Shown: positions 1 to 8,728, counted from the stretch's first letter. The stretch: DNA of 64,000 nt from Litchfieldia alkalitelluris (GCF_002019645.1 NZ_KV917374.1:3980696-4044695); one strand, 5' to 3'. The notes: generated from the letters alone by a model not told the origin. Translations and numbers: made by a program.

Positions 1-60
1 ATACTCTATTAGGGACGATAGGTCATAATACTAAAACAAATGAACAGGAGTGACAAACAA

Positions 61-483
61 ATGAGTAAAGACTTAAACTGCGTATGTGATGCAGTACAAA
101 ATATTGCCGACTTACAAGATGCTGTAGAAGACCACTGTCCTACAAGCTGTTACGAAAATCTTCTAGCTCCAACACAATTCTTAGGTGATACAATTCCATT
201 TATGTTATTTGATAAGAGTGGTGACTTATTTAAAGCATTTGGAAATGTTGGTGGACTAGAAGCAGGAGATTGCTTTGAAACAGTTTTCTTCAGAGTAGAA
301 AAAATTAGAAATGATTGCTGTGCTACACTTTCGCTATTAAGACCAACTGGAAACGGAGATTTTGATTGCAAAGATGATGTATGTGATGTAACAGCACTTG
401 AAAAAACTGATTTCTGTATCGAAGTAGATCTTACTTGCTTCTGTGCAATTCAATGTCTAAGCCCACGTCTTGTAACTAACTAA
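61..483 (+). CDS. cotZ: Spore coat protein, CotZ/CotY (ExsY) family
   Basis: Structural protein of the outer spore coat or crust, made in the mother cell late in sporulation. The 140-residue product is rich in cysteine, with pairs and clusters (NCVCDAV, DDVCDV, CFCAIQC) that fit the disulfide-linked, self-assembling CotY/CotZ family. The ATG at 61 is chosen over the in-frame ATG at 40 because AGGAG lies about 9 bases before it. Its neighbour cotO on the other strand matches the cotO-cotZ arrangement of Bacillus. Whether it corresponds to CotY, CotZ or ExsY cannot be settled without an alignment. No sporulation sigma promoter was convincing in the 60 bases available upstream. Confidence 0.9.
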   Translation: MSKDLNCVCDAVQNIADLQDAVEDHCPTSCYENLLAPTQFLGDTIPFMLFDKSGDLFKAFGNVGGLEAGDCFETVFFRVEKIRNDCCATLSLLRPTGNGDFDCKDDVCDVTALEKTDFCIEVDLTCFCAIQCLSPRLVTN

Positions 484-484
484 C

Positions 485-547
485 ACGGATACTCCCCTAG
501 GTGACTAGGCGTAAACATTGCACGCCTATGAAAACATTAAGTATCCT
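485..547. other. Nested inverted repeat after cotZ
   Basis: An outer stem GGATACT/AGTATCC encloses an inner stem TAGGCGT/ACGCCTA. It directly follows the cotZ stop. It has no T run, so it may be an mRNA 3' structure rather than a terminator. Confidence 0.4.
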
Positions 548-562
548 TTATAGAGCGGGATG

Positions 563-610
563 TAAAAAAAATAGAGAGCATAAACACCATAAATGGTGTT
601 TGCTCTCTAT
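563..610 (-). terminator. Terminator of cotO, shared with cotZ
   Basis: Long hairpin with arms ATAGAGAGCATAAACACCAT and ATGGTGTTTGCTCTCTAT (two-base bulge). An A run before it reads as a T run for the minus-strand cotO transcript. It sits between convergent cotZ and cotO, so it can stop both. Confidence 0.75.
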
Positions 611-1033
611 TTAAAATCCTAATAAGTTTATTTTAACAATATCCCTTATCTCAATCTTTACTAATTTCAAGCCTGATAAAGGTCTAAATGTAATAAGGCC
701 ATCTTCACTTTCAACAATTACGCCTTTATAGCTATCAGAATCAGTGATAATCTCACATAATATTTTAGGCATATTTTTTGGAAGATTACATAAGTGAATG
801 ATTTTTTCTTCAATGGTTTTATCTTTTAATCTTTTTTTATCAGATTGTATATCAGTCCTCTTTAGTTCTACCTTTTGAGTTTCTCTTTCTTCTATCTTAG
901 TTTTTTGTTCTGTAACCTTAGGTGTCGGTTCTGCTTTTTTAATAACATATGATTGTTGTGAAAAATTCTTATCATTTTTCACTTGATTAATAAACAATAA
1001 AGGCTTTTCTGATGATCTTCTTTTATTCCCCAT
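611..1033 (-). CDS. cotO: Spore coat protein CotO-like
   Basis: Probable coat morphogenetic protein, which in Bacillus helps encase the spore in outer coat or exosporium material. The product is 140 residues: a basic N-terminus (MGNKRRSSEKPLLF), a charged low-complexity middle (about 30-75) and a more ordered C-terminal half (about 80-140) ending FRPLSGLKLVKIEIRDIVKI. That layout matches the YjbX/CotO family. A GGAGG lies 8 bases before the ATG. It lies convergent to the CotZ gene and downstream of the amidase and fabI, where cotO sits in Bacillus. Identification rests on both the sequence layout and this position. Confidence 0.8.
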   Translation of the reverse strand: MGNKRRSSEKPLLFINQVKNDKNFSQQSYVIKKAEPTPKVTEQKTKIEERETQKVELKRTDIQSDKKRLKDKTIEEKIIHLCNLPKNMPKILCEIITDSDSYKGVIVESEDGLITFRPLSGLKLVKIEIRDIVKINLLGF

Positions 1034-1102
1034 AAAAAATACCTCCTTCTTTCCTATACCGGTATTAGTTTATGCAAGAAATGACTGGGTGTGCACCTAG
1101 TA

Positions 1103-1792
1103 TTAACGTTCATCCTCTTTCTCCGTGATAAAGGCTGGATAGCCTTTCGCTATAAGTGCCTTTTTAAAAGCATCTGCACTTTCTTTTGTTTGAAATGCTC
1201 CAACTTGAACAGTATACAAAGTAACAATCTCTTTTAACTTCTTTTTAAGATTAAAATAAGATACGACTCCTTGGACAATCGCATCAGCGCATGTTCTTTG
1301 ATACCCTATTGAATGAAGTAATTTTGCCTCCTTGATATTCGTCATAAAACCGCATTCGCATAGTAGCGCAGTCATCTTAGTCTCTTTAAGGATAAAAAAA
1401 TCGGCTACTTTTACTCCGCGGTCTTTCAAGTTGGTTTTAGTTATTAAATTTGCTTGAACAATCTTGGCTAGTTCAGCAGCTTCCTTTGGCCTTGATGTAT
1501 GAATATAAGTTTCAATTCCGTTCGCTTGGGTCCACCCTTCATCTCCAAATGCATTCGCGTGAATCGAGATAAAAAGATTAGCATTTAACCGATTAGCCAG
1601 ATTCACTCTTTCCTTTAATGGAACATCTCTTTTACTTGAATGGGTAAAAAACACGTCTACATTTTCATACTCCATAAGTAATTCCCTAGCACCCTCTGTG
1701 ACCCGGGAATTAAATTCAAACTCTCTCATTCCGTCAGGTGTCCTTTTTCCCGGTGTATGATAGCCATGTCCTGCATCAAGTACAATCTTCAT
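1103..1792 (-). CDS. N-acetylmuramoyl-L-alanine amidase with SPOR domain (CwlC-like)
   Basis: Zinc amidase that cuts the bond between MurNAc and the stem peptide of peptidoglycan. The 229-residue protein has an Amidase_3 domain (about 1-180) with the expected ligands: His9 in DAGHG, Glu24, His78 in SIHANA and the catalytic Glu146 in CECGF. A SPOR peptidoglycan-binding repeat follows (about 190-226, YTVQVGAFQTKESA). There is no signal peptide, as in the mother-cell lysis amidases CwlC and CwlD-type proteins. AAGGAG lies 8 bases before the start. Its place between fabI and cotO is not the B. subtilis arrangement; the coat neighbours suggest, but do not prove, a role in sporulation. Confidence 0.88.
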   Translation of the reverse strand: MKIVLDAGHGYHTPGKRTPDGMREFEFNSRVTEGARELLMEYENVDVFFTHSSKRDVPLKERVNLANRLNANLFISIHANAFGDEGWTQANGIETYIHTSRPKEAAELAKIVQANLITKTNLKDRGVKVADFFILKETKMTALLCECGFMTNIKEAKLLHSIGYQRTCADAIVQGVVSYFNLKKKLKEIVTLYTVQVGAFQTKESADAFKKALIAKGYPAFITEKEDER

Positions 1793-1851
1793 CTCTACAA
1801 CTCCTTTTTCCTATTTATCATGGTTATAGATAGAAATAGGTAGAAAGGGGC

Positions 1852-1882
1852 AAAAAAACCACTCTGCGTTAGCAAAGTGGTC
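1852..1882 (-). terminator. Rho-independent terminator of fabI
   Basis: On the minus strand the hairpin ACCACTTTGC-TAAC-GCAGAGTGGT is followed by seven T, just past the fabI stop. Confidence 0.88.
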
Positions 1883-1892
1883 ATTATATTGA

Positions 1893-2666
1893 TTAAGCTA
1901 AAATATGGTACCCAGAATCAACATGAATATTTTCACCTGTAATTCCACGTGATAAATCACTGAACAAGAATGCTGCTGTATCGCCAACTTCCTCAGGTGT
2001 AGTTGTACGACGTAAAGGTGAACGCTCTTCGATTTCTTTTAGGATGCTGTTAAAGTCACTGATTCCTTTAGCTGATAATGTTCTAATTGGTCCGGCAGAG
2101 ATAGAGTTCACACGGATACCATGCTTACCTAAATCACTTGCTAAATACCTTACACTAGCCTCAAGCGAAGCTTTTGCCACACCCATAACATTGTAATTTG
2201 GAAGAACTCTTTCTCCTCCAAGATATGTTAATGTTACAATACTTCCGCCTTCTGACATTAAATCTTTACTTGCTTTTGCAACAGCTGTTAATGAATATGA
2301 ACTAATATTGTGAGCTAATAAAAAGCCCTCTCTTGTCGTATTCATGTAATCGCCTTCGAGTTCCTCTTTGTTTGCAAATGCAATACAATGTGCAATTCCG
2401 TGAAGAACTCCTGCTTTTTCCTTAATCTCCGCAAAGCATTTTTGAACATCTTCATCACTTGTTACATCACACGGAAGAACAGGATAATCTCCACCTTCTA
2501 GTGATTCTGCAAGATCACGTACACTTTTTTCTAATCTTTCTCCTGCATAAGTAAAAATCAAATTAGCACCTGCATCATGAAGTGCACGAGCAATTCCCCA
2601 AGCAATACTACGTTTATTAGCAACACCCATTACAACATATGTACGACCTTTTAATGATAATGACAT
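1893..2666 (-). CDS. fabI: Enoyl-[acyl-carrier-protein] reductase FabI
   Basis: Reduces trans-2-enoyl-ACP in the last step of each type II fatty acid elongation cycle, using NAD(P)H. At 257 residues it has the usual FabI length. The nucleotide-binding glycine/serine stretch is near residues 14-23 (GVANKRSIAWGIA), and the catalytic pair is Tyr158 and Lys165 in YNVMGVAK. AGGAGG is 8 bases before the ATG. A FapR-type operator overlaps its promoter region, so it should be derepressed by malonyl-CoA together with fabH-fabF. The antibacterial triclosan targets this family. Confidence 0.97.
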   Translation of the reverse strand: MSLSLKGRTYVVMGVANKRSIAWGIARALHDAGANLIFTYAGERLEKSVRDLAESLEGGDYPVLPCDVTSDEDVQKCFAEIKEKAGVLHGIAHCIAFANKEELEGDYMNTTREGFLLAHNISSYSLTAVAKASKDLMSEGGSIVTLTYLGGERVLPNYNVMGVAKASLEASVRYLASDLGKHGIRVNSISAGPIRTLSAKGISDFNSILKEIEERSPLRRTTTPEEVGDTAAFLFSDLSRGITGENIHVDSGYHILA

Positions 2667-2699
2667 GTTTATGTCCTCCTACTATTATTATTACAAGTT

Positions 2700-2727
2700 A
2701 TTAGTACCTAGTCATAAATTAATTATA
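2700..2727 (-). promoter_or_regulatory. fabI promoter with FapR operator
   Basis: On the minus strand an extended -10 (TGCTATAAT, hexamer at 2722-2727) is followed directly by a near-palindrome that reads ATTAGTACCTAGTCATAA on the plus strand (2700-2717). This is close to the known FapR consensus ATTAGTACCTGGTCTTAAT. The operator covers the expected transcription start. Confidence 0.75.
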
Positions 2728-2803
2728 GCATATAACTTTATAACAATCTAACTTTTAAAGAAAGAAACTGCGCGTAAAAAAGTTTTTGAAATATTAGTGT
2801 AAG

Positions 2804-3003
2804 TCTAGCCTGAAAATCCCTAATGATGTAGAGTTCCATGAGCTGCGATCCACTTGCTTTCCGCGGGGTGGTCCGTGAGCCTGCTCGTCGCCATGGACGG
2901 GCTCCTGCGGGGTCTCACGAGACCACTGGATCCCGCAACATTCCACACTAGGTGAATGCACCATTTTCATACTCCATGGTGCTAATTTTAATTAGCATTG
3001 GTG
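2804..3003 (+). repeat. Modular repeat, core A
   Basis: GC-rich palindromic core (GCGGGGTGGTCCGTGAGCC, GGGGTCTCACGAGACC) between the common left end (here TCTAGCCTGAAAAT) and the common right end (CTCCATGGTGCTAATT to TTAGCAT). This copy has lost about 20 bases after ATCCCGCA compared with the copies near 14.3 kb. It abuts the C module that follows, in the same orientation. Confidence 0.85.
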
Positions 3004-3593
3004 TCTACCCTGAACATACATAGGTTGAAGATTTCCAATTCCCTTACTAATGCCGATAGCCGAACAAAGGGAATGAAAAGAGTTGTTTCATTCCCTTTCT
3101 CATGCCCAAAGCCCAACAAAGGGAATGAAAAGAGTTGTTTCATTCCCTTTCTCATGCCCAAAGCCCAACAAAGGGAATGAAAAGCGTTGGTTCGTTCCCT
3201 TTCTCATGCCAAAAGCCCAACAAAGGGAATGAAAAGCATTGTTTCGTTCCCTTTCTCATGCCAAAAGCTCAACAAAGGGAATGAAAAGAGTTGTTTCATT
3301 CCCTTTCTCATGCCCAAAGCCCAACAAAAGGAATGAAAAGCAGTGTTTCATTCCCTTTCTCATGCCGAAAGCCCAACAAAGGGAATGAAAAGCATTGTTT
3401 GATTCCCTTTCTCATGCCCAAAGCCCAACAAAAGGAATGAAAAGCAGTGTTTCATTCCCTTTCTCATGTTAAAAGCCTATACAAGGGAATTAGAGATATT
3501 CAAGACCGAAAGATCAGTAGTTGTTTAGTTGCTCTCCCTCCACACTGAGGGAACAGAACAAATTCATTCTCCATTGTGAATCTCATTGCATAA
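3004..3593 (+). repeat. Modular repeat, core C: eight tandem 52-bp hairpin units
   Basis: Units run from 3066 to about 3483 with an exact 52-base step. Each has arms AAAGGGAATGAAA and TTTCATTCCCTTT around a 7-base loop, then a conserved link CTCATGCCCAAAGCCCAAC. The array is flanked by partial units and by the common module ends. Together with the A copy it fills the roughly 1-kb gap between fabI and yjbQ, where B. subtilis has thiamine genes. Confidence 0.92.
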
Positions 3594-3601
3594 GTTTGCC
3601 C

Positions 3602-3642
3602 AAAAAAAGTCGGGTATAAATAATTAGATTTACACCCGACTT
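3602..3642 (-). terminator. Terminator of mgtE-yjbQ
   Basis: Arms AAGTCGGGTGTAAAT and ATTTATACCCGACTT on the minus strand, followed by a T run. Confidence 0.88.
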
Positions 3643-3662
3643 CTTTAGTACCTAATTAAATT

Positions 3663-5528
3663 TTATAGGTTTGTACCTGTGACGAACTCCAACTCTCGAC
3701 GCAATTCATCAACATACTCACGTGTACCTGTTACTACTAATCGGTCACCCATTTTCAACTCTGTATCACCATGCGGAACAATGGAATCTTTTCCTCGGAA
3801 AATCCTTACGAAAATAACATCACCAGTGAATGGGAAGTTTCTTAGCATTACTCCATCGTAAGCGAAGTTATTCATGTTAATTTGATACAACGATGTTTCT
3901 TGGTTCGTTAAAATATGAATTAAGCTTGGAGACTCTATAAATGCTCTTAATAAGGTTTGTGTTGATAACATAACTGAGAAAACTTCAATCTGTAGTTCCT
4001 TCAATGAATCACCTAACTCAGGAGATTCAATTCTGGCGATTACACGATTGACTCCATATTCTTTAGCAAAAATTGCTAAATCAGCATTTCTTTTATCATC
4101 ACCTGTTGTAATTACGAGTAAATCAACATCAAATATATTTTCATGTTTTAAGGTTTCAACCTCATAATCTCTAACTTCAACAATATTGAAAACTGTATTA
4201 GCAATCACTTTATCATTTTTTTCCTGTGTTGTATGAATTAAAGTTGTTTCATATAATCCTGGATTTAATTCTCGTGTGACCGGTAGTGTCATTTGGTTTG
4301 CACCGATAAACGCTACCTTAATCTTCATCTCATCTGGCTCCGGTTTAGGATAGAGTTTCTTAAATCCTATTGGTGTAACGATACTGGTGATAACTGCTAC
4401 TAAAATTAGAGCACCTGACATTCTTGAATCAATTACGCCCATTCTTTCACCAATTGTTGCAGCTGCAATAACAAGTGAGAGGGTAGAGGTTAACAACGAA
4501 CCTGCTGCAATGATTCTCTTCCAGTCATACCATTTTTTCAAATACATTACTGGTATCAATTTTGATAAAACCAATGCTATAAATAACAGTGGGATTAAGA
4601 TCAAAATTTTCGGATCCTCAAATAATTGCCAAATATCGAGTTGTACCCCAACCATTACGAAGAATATAGGAATTAAAAAGCCATAACCAAATGAATCTAA
4701 TTTATGAACCAAATCTGAATTAGGTGCTAACAAAGAAACTAATACTCCTGCTAAGAATGCGCCTAATATATTTTCTGCACCCACTGACTCAGATAATGCA
4801 ACCAACACTATTATCAAAGTAAATACGGCTCTAGTACCAATTTGGATCGTCCCTTTTGACATAGCCTCCAAAAACGTTTGATGCTTGAAATATCTTCCGA
4901 GTAAATACAATAATACTCCCGCAGCAAACAAAAGTAACAGAAGCCACATATTGCTTCCATGCTCACTGTAAATTGAAGCAAAAACAGCAAGTAAAATCAT
5001 TGTGACCAAATCTGCAATAACTGCCACTAACAGAATAATCTGTCCTATATTAGATTTCATTATTTGTGCATCTTTTAATGTAGGAACTACCACTCCTAAT
5101 GAAATGGTTGAAATAATTAAAGTCATTAAAAAGACGTTATCAATAAAGCCTAGAAGAACAAATAGATATGATAATAACAAAGAAAGAATGAAAATGCCTA
5201 CAAAAATAATACTTGAAACGAGGAATGCATTTGGTGCCTCTTTACCACTTGGCAATTTTTCCTTTTTCTTTTTATTTGAAAAAGCAGTGAAATCAATTTC
5301 CAACCCACTTAAAAACATCAAGAAGATAAATCCTAGCATCGATAAAGTTTCAAGCCACACATCCTGATGGACGATATTAAAACCGCTTTTCCCGATAATT
5401 AACCCCATAATAATTTCTGCAACAACCACTGGAATAATGTTTAATCGTAATCTATGCAAAAGAATTGGAGTTAAAAATGCAACAATCAATACGATAACCA
5501 AAGATGTTACTGATGGACCATGTTCCAT
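3663..5528 (-). CDS. yjbQ: CPA2-family K+(Na+)/H+ antiporter with TrkA-N/TrkA-C domains
   Basis: Predicted inner-membrane cation/proton antiporter. The 621 residues comprise a 12-13 segment Na_H_Exchanger domain (about 10-400), a TrkA-N/RCK nucleotide-binding domain (about 405-525) and a TrkA-C/RCK_C domain (about 535-615), the family that often binds c-di-AMP or nucleotides. The architecture and place match B. subtilis YjbQ. GGGAGG lies before the ATG. It follows mgtE by 37 bases on the same strand, so the two are probably co-transcribed, which would pair Mg2+ uptake with monovalent cation exchange. The transported ion cannot be told from sequence. Confidence 0.9.
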   Translation of the reverse strand: MEHGPSVTSLVIVLIVAFLTPILLHRLRLNIIPVVVAEIIMGLIIGKSGFNIVHQDVWLETLSMLGFIFLMFLSGLEIDFTAFSNKKKKEKLPSGKEAPNAFLVSSIIFVGIFILSLLLSYLFVLLGFIDNVFLMTLIISTISLGVVVPTLKDAQIMKSNIGQIILLVAVIADLVTMILLAVFASIYSEHGSNMWLLLLLFAAGVLLYLLGRYFKHQTFLEAMSKGTIQIGTRAVFTLIIVLVALSESVGAENILGAFLAGVLVSLLAPNSDLVHKLDSFGYGFLIPIFFVMVGVQLDIWQLFEDPKILILIPLLFIALVLSKLIPVMYLKKWYDWKRIIAAGSLLTSTLSLVIAAATIGERMGVIDSRMSGALILVAVITSIVTPIGFKKLYPKPEPDEMKIKVAFIGANQMTLPVTRELNPGLYETTLIHTTQEKNDKVIANTVFNIVEVRDYEVETLKHENIFDVDLLVITTGDDKRNADLAIFAKEYGVNRVIARIESPELGDSLKELQIEVFSVMLSTQTLLRAFIESPSLIHILTNQETSLYQINMNNFAYDGVMLRNFPFTGDVIFVRIFRGKDSIVPHGDTELKMGDRLVVTGTREYVDELRRELEFVTGTNL

Positions 5529-5565
5529 AAATACCTCCCATTTAATAAGAAAATTACTATTTAAA

Positions 5566-6942
5566 TTATTGAACTAAATAACTCATGAATGCTGTGGCTA
5601 AACCAAAGTAAATTAATATACTAATCAAATCATTAATTGTCGTTATGAAAGGACCTGAAGCTACAGCAGGATCAATATTTAATTTATGCATTAAAAGTGG
5701 GACAATGGCTCCAGCTAATGTAGCAACAATTAAAGTAATTAATATAGAAATTCCAACTAATATTCCTAAGAAAAAGTCACCTTTCCACACATATACAATT
5801 ATCATAACAAGAAAGCCACACAAAGTACCAGTAATTAAACCTGTACCAGCTTCACGTAAGATGAGTTTTTTCTTTGTTTCTTTTTCATGATCTCCTGTTG
5901 CAATACCTCTGACTGCAACCGCAAGGGCTTGAGTCCCAGTATTTCCAGCCATACCAGCAATAAGTGGAATAAACACAGCCAAAATAGCTAACTGTTCCAG
6001 TGTCTCCTCAAAACGCCCAATAATATTCGCTGTTAGCATTCCTAAAAATAATAAAATGATTAACCAAGGTAATCTTTTTTTTGCTGCTGATAATGGATTC
6101 TTATCAATTCCATCCATATCAGATACACCCGCTAACTTCGAGTAATCGTCTGAAGCCTCTTCATCCATTACATCAATAATATCATCTACTGTAATTATTC
6201 CCAGTAAATGATCTTGAAAATCTACAACTGGAAGGGCTAATAAATTATAGTCCTTCATTTTCCTTGCAGCTCCCTCTTGATCTTCTCCAACAGATACGGA
6301 CACGACACGGTCGTACATTATTTCTGATATAAACGTATCATCATCTGTTACAATCAAGTCTCTCAAAGAGATCACTCCAACTAGCCGTTTATCTTCATCA
6401 ACTACATACACATAATAAATAGTCTCTGCTCGAGGTGCCTCTGACTTTAAAATTTGCATTGCAGAACGAACCGTTTGATATTCTTTAATTGCAATAAATC
6501 CAGTAGTCATAATACTACCAGCAGTATATTCTTCATAGTGTAGCAGATCTTTAATTTCTTGGGCAGCTTCATCGTCCATTATCGTTAAATAACTTGCTAC
6601 TTGATCTTTGTTTAACTCATTAAGGACATCAACGGCATCATCCGCATACATTTTTGAGAGCATTGTAGCGACAAAGGAGGGATGCATTTCAGAAAGGAAT
6701 TCCTCATACTGATTTTCACCGATTTCAATATTCTCAAAGATCTCACCCATTTCTTCTGGTGAAAAATAATGATATATCTGTTGTCGGGCTTGCTTTGAAA
6801 GCTTTGTAAAAAACTTGGCTTGATCATAGGGATGTAATTCTAGCAGATAATCTCTCAACACATCCATATTATCTTCTTCAATCGCCTTTAGCATCTGCTC
6901 TTCCTCGATGATTTGTAAATCCCTGTTATTAATTTCAGTCAT
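5566..6942 (-). CDS. mgtE: Magnesium transporter MgtE
   Basis: Mg2+ channel gated by cytoplasmic Mg2+. The 458 residues show an acidic MgtE_N superhelical domain (about 20-130), two CBS domains (about 140-260) and a five-segment membrane domain (about 290-458) with the conserved pore region AGMAGNTGTQALA. A GGGGGG run precedes the ATG. In many bacilli mgtE sits behind an M-box riboswitch, but I see no M-box in the 360 bases upstream. In B. subtilis mgtE is elsewhere on the chromosome, so this is a difference in local gene order. Confidence 0.94.
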   Translation of the reverse strand: MTEINNRDLQIIEEEQMLKAIEEDNMDVLRDYLLELHPYDQAKFFTKLSKQARQQIYHYFSPEEMGEIFENIEIGENQYEEFLSEMHPSFVATMLSKMYADDAVDVLNELNKDQVASYLTIMDDEAAQEIKDLLHYEEYTAGSIMTTGFIAIKEYQTVRSAMQILKSEAPRAETIYYVYVVDEDKRLVGVISLRDLIVTDDDTFISEIMYDRVVSVSVGEDQEGAARKMKDYNLLALPVVDFQDHLLGIITVDDIIDVMDEEASDDYSKLAGVSDMDGIDKNPLSAAKKRLPWLIILLFLGMLTANIIGRFEETLEQLAILAVFIPLIAGMAGNTGTQALAVAVRGIATGDHEKETKKKLILREAGTGLITGTLCGFLVMIIVYVWKGDFFLGILVGISILITLIVATLAGAIVPLLMHKLNIDPAVASGPFITTINDLISILIYFGLATAFMSYLVQ

Positions 6943-7118
6943 GTACTTAATCCCCCCTTCAAAATTATTATTAAATTATGGTATCAAAAATGTAGAAATT
7001 TGTCGCTTAAAAGAGATATAAAATAGGTGGTATTATTATTCAGATTTGCAAACTGCTAAAAATAAGCTAAGATGAAAAGGTGCATTTTTTTAACTTGTTA
7101 ACTCAAACTATGAGTTAA

Positions 7119-7293
7119 TTATAGTAGTTTTTTTATAAACTTTATTGCTATTGAAAGTCACTTACATTCACTATAAATTAGTAGCGTGGCATCTTTTATT
7201 CAGAGACTAACAACAAGAATCCTTAAAGAAACAGTAGGTTTACTTTAAACTAGGTCATCAGCAACAATCTTTTTAGAAAAGAGCTTTATATAG
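7119..7293. repeat. Dispersed MITE-like repeat, family D, copy 1
   Basis: Left end resembles TAAACTTTGTTGCTTTT and right end GGTCAnnAGCAACAATCTTTnAGAAAAGAG. Ends are imperfect inverted repeats sharing TTGTTGCT. It has no ORF and fills the intergenic region between divergent mgtE and the rodA-type gene. Related copies are at 12120 and 20560. Confidence 0.6.
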
Positions 7294-7305
7294 AAAGGAC
7301 TATGT

Positions 7306-8472
7306 ATGGAAAAGGAAACAAATCGTCAGCAAAAATTTGATTACACTATGGTATTTATACTTTTTTTAATGGCTATTGTAAGCTGTATTGCAATTAAAAG
7401 TGCTCAACCAACCTTGCCTGAGAAGTTACAAAATGTAAACTTTGTTGGTTTGCAAATTAGGTGGTATATTATCGGAATCATTGCTGTTGCAGGGACAATG
7501 GTTTTAGATTTTGATCGATTTAAAATGATTTCATGGTATTTATATGGTTTTGGGATGGTATTATTACTAGGACTTTATTTTGAAGTGCCCGGAACAACTA
7601 CAACTAAAGGGGCGACAAGTTGGTATACATTGCCAGGATTTGGGACATTTCAACCATCCGAATTGATGAAGATTTTTATGATTATTGTGCTAAGCAAAAT
7701 TATTGTAGATCATCGTGAAAAATATCCAGTGAACACTGTGAAAGATGATTTCATCTTAATCGGAAAAGTCCTATTAACATCGGCTCCTCCGATTTATCTA
7801 CTGAAAGAACAACCCGATATGGGGATGATCATGGTCTTTACAGCAATTATCGCCTCATTACTTATTGTCTCTGGAATAAAATGGAGAATTATACTTGGTT
7901 TCCTTTCAGCAGGTCTAATTACGATATCGACTGTTGTATATATTTATTTTGCCTTTCCAGATTTTTTTCACAAGTATTTTTTACAAGAATACCAATTAAA
8001 TCGCTTTTATGGTTGGTTAAAGCCTGAGGAATACTCCAGTGGACAAGGTTTTCAGCTAGTTCGGTCACTCCTTGCAATTGGGTCAGGAGAACTAAAAGGA
8101 AAAGGTTATCATAATTCAGAAGTTTCATTACCAGAGGGACATACTGATTTTATCTTTGCAGTCCTATCTGAACAATTTGGATTCATCGGAGCAAGTATTG
8201 TTATTTCTCTTTTCTTTTTACTAATTTATCGAATGATTCATACTGCGTTAGAAAGCCATGATCCTTATGGTAGCTACTTGTGTGCTGGTGTTATTGGGAT
8301 GATGACCTTCCAGGTTTTTCAAAATATTGGAATGACCGTTGGATTACTGCCGATTACAGGGTTACCATTACCTTTTATTAGTTATGGTGGAAGCTCCTTA
8401 GCAACCTATATGATTGCTATCGGAATTGTTTTAAATGTAAGGTCGCGAACGAAAAAGTTTATGTTCGATTGA
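7306..8472 (+). CDS. rodA: FtsW/RodA/SpoVE family peptidoglycan glycosyltransferase (RodA type)
   Basis: SEDS-family membrane glycosyltransferase that polymerises lipid II during wall elongation. The 388-residue protein has about 10 hydrophobic segments. Family motifs include the extracellular Asp-containing loop (KEQPDMGMIM), GHTDFIFAVLSEQFGFIG (about 279-296) and the C-terminal PLPFISYGGSS. AGAAAGGA precedes the ATG. No cognate class B PBP is adjacent, and B. subtilis has no such gene here. RodA is preferred over FtsW because of the length and the HTDFIF...GFIG context, but assignment among SEDS paralogues is tentative. Confidence 0.85.
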   Translation: MEKETNRQQKFDYTMVFILFLMAIVSCIAIKSAQPTLPEKLQNVNFVGLQIRWYIIGIIAVAGTMVLDFDRFKMISWYLYGFGMVLLLGLYFEVPGTTTTKGATSWYTLPGFGTFQPSELMKIFMIIVLSKIIVDHREKYPVNTVKDDFILIGKVLLTSAPPIYLLKEQPDMGMIMVFTAIIASLLIVSGIKWRIILGFLSAGLITISTVVYIYFAFPDFFHKYFLQEYQLNRFYGWLKPEEYSSGQGFQLVRSLLAIGSGELKGKGYHNSEVSLPEGHTDFIFAVLSEQFGFIGASIVISLFFLLIYRMIHTALESHDPYGSYLCAGVIGMMTFQVFQNIGMTVGLLPITGLPLPFISYGGSSLATYMIAIGIVLNVRSRTKKFMFD

Positions 8473-8479
8473 GTTGTAG

Positions 8480-8645
8480 CTGGATATTTTGTTTTGACCT
8501 TTTCTGCTTTTAAAAGGTCATAGATTGTTACAATAAATAATTGGAGTTGCGTGTTTTCCTCGCAATCCTAACCCTTAATGTATAATAACAGCTATTTATA
8601 CTCTAAAATTATTTCGATCAGCACCAAAATTTCAGAAAGAGCCTT
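8480..8645. repeat. Degenerate copy of repeat family D
   Basis: CTTTTCTGCTTTTAAAAGG at the left and GATCAGCACCAAAATTTC followed by AGAAAGAG at the right echo the ends of the other D copies. The match is weaker than in the three main copies. Confidence 0.35.
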
Positions 8646-8654
8646 GTAGAATTA

Positions 8655-8691
8655 AGCTATTTTCCTAATAATAAGGAAGATGGCTTTTTTT
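8655..8691 (+). terminator. Terminator downstream of rodA
   Basis: Arms AGCTATTTTCCT and AGGAAGATGGCT pair with two wobble pairs, followed by seven T. Confidence 0.75.
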
Positions 8692-8728
8692 GTTGACTTT
8701 TTATTATTCAATTGAAAGGTTGAAAGAT

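Noticed and set aside
2998-3180. Short open frames inside the hairpin arrays (also 24087-24306 and 35819-36013)
   Set aside because: They arise from the repeat units, have no ribosome binding site, and the 52-bp step breaks any common reading frame.
3066-3483. CRISPR array
   Set aside because: The 52-bp step of a palindromic repeat plus short link looks CRISPR-like, but the links are conserved between units and loci, and no cas genes are nearby.
3645-3661. FapR operator (TTAGTACCTAATTAA)
   Set aside because: Only a half-site match, and it lies at the 3' end of yjbQ next to a terminator, not at a promoter.
6943-7305. M-box (Mg2+) riboswitch before mgtE
   Set aside because: None of the conserved M-box sequence blocks is present; the region is explained by a D repeat.
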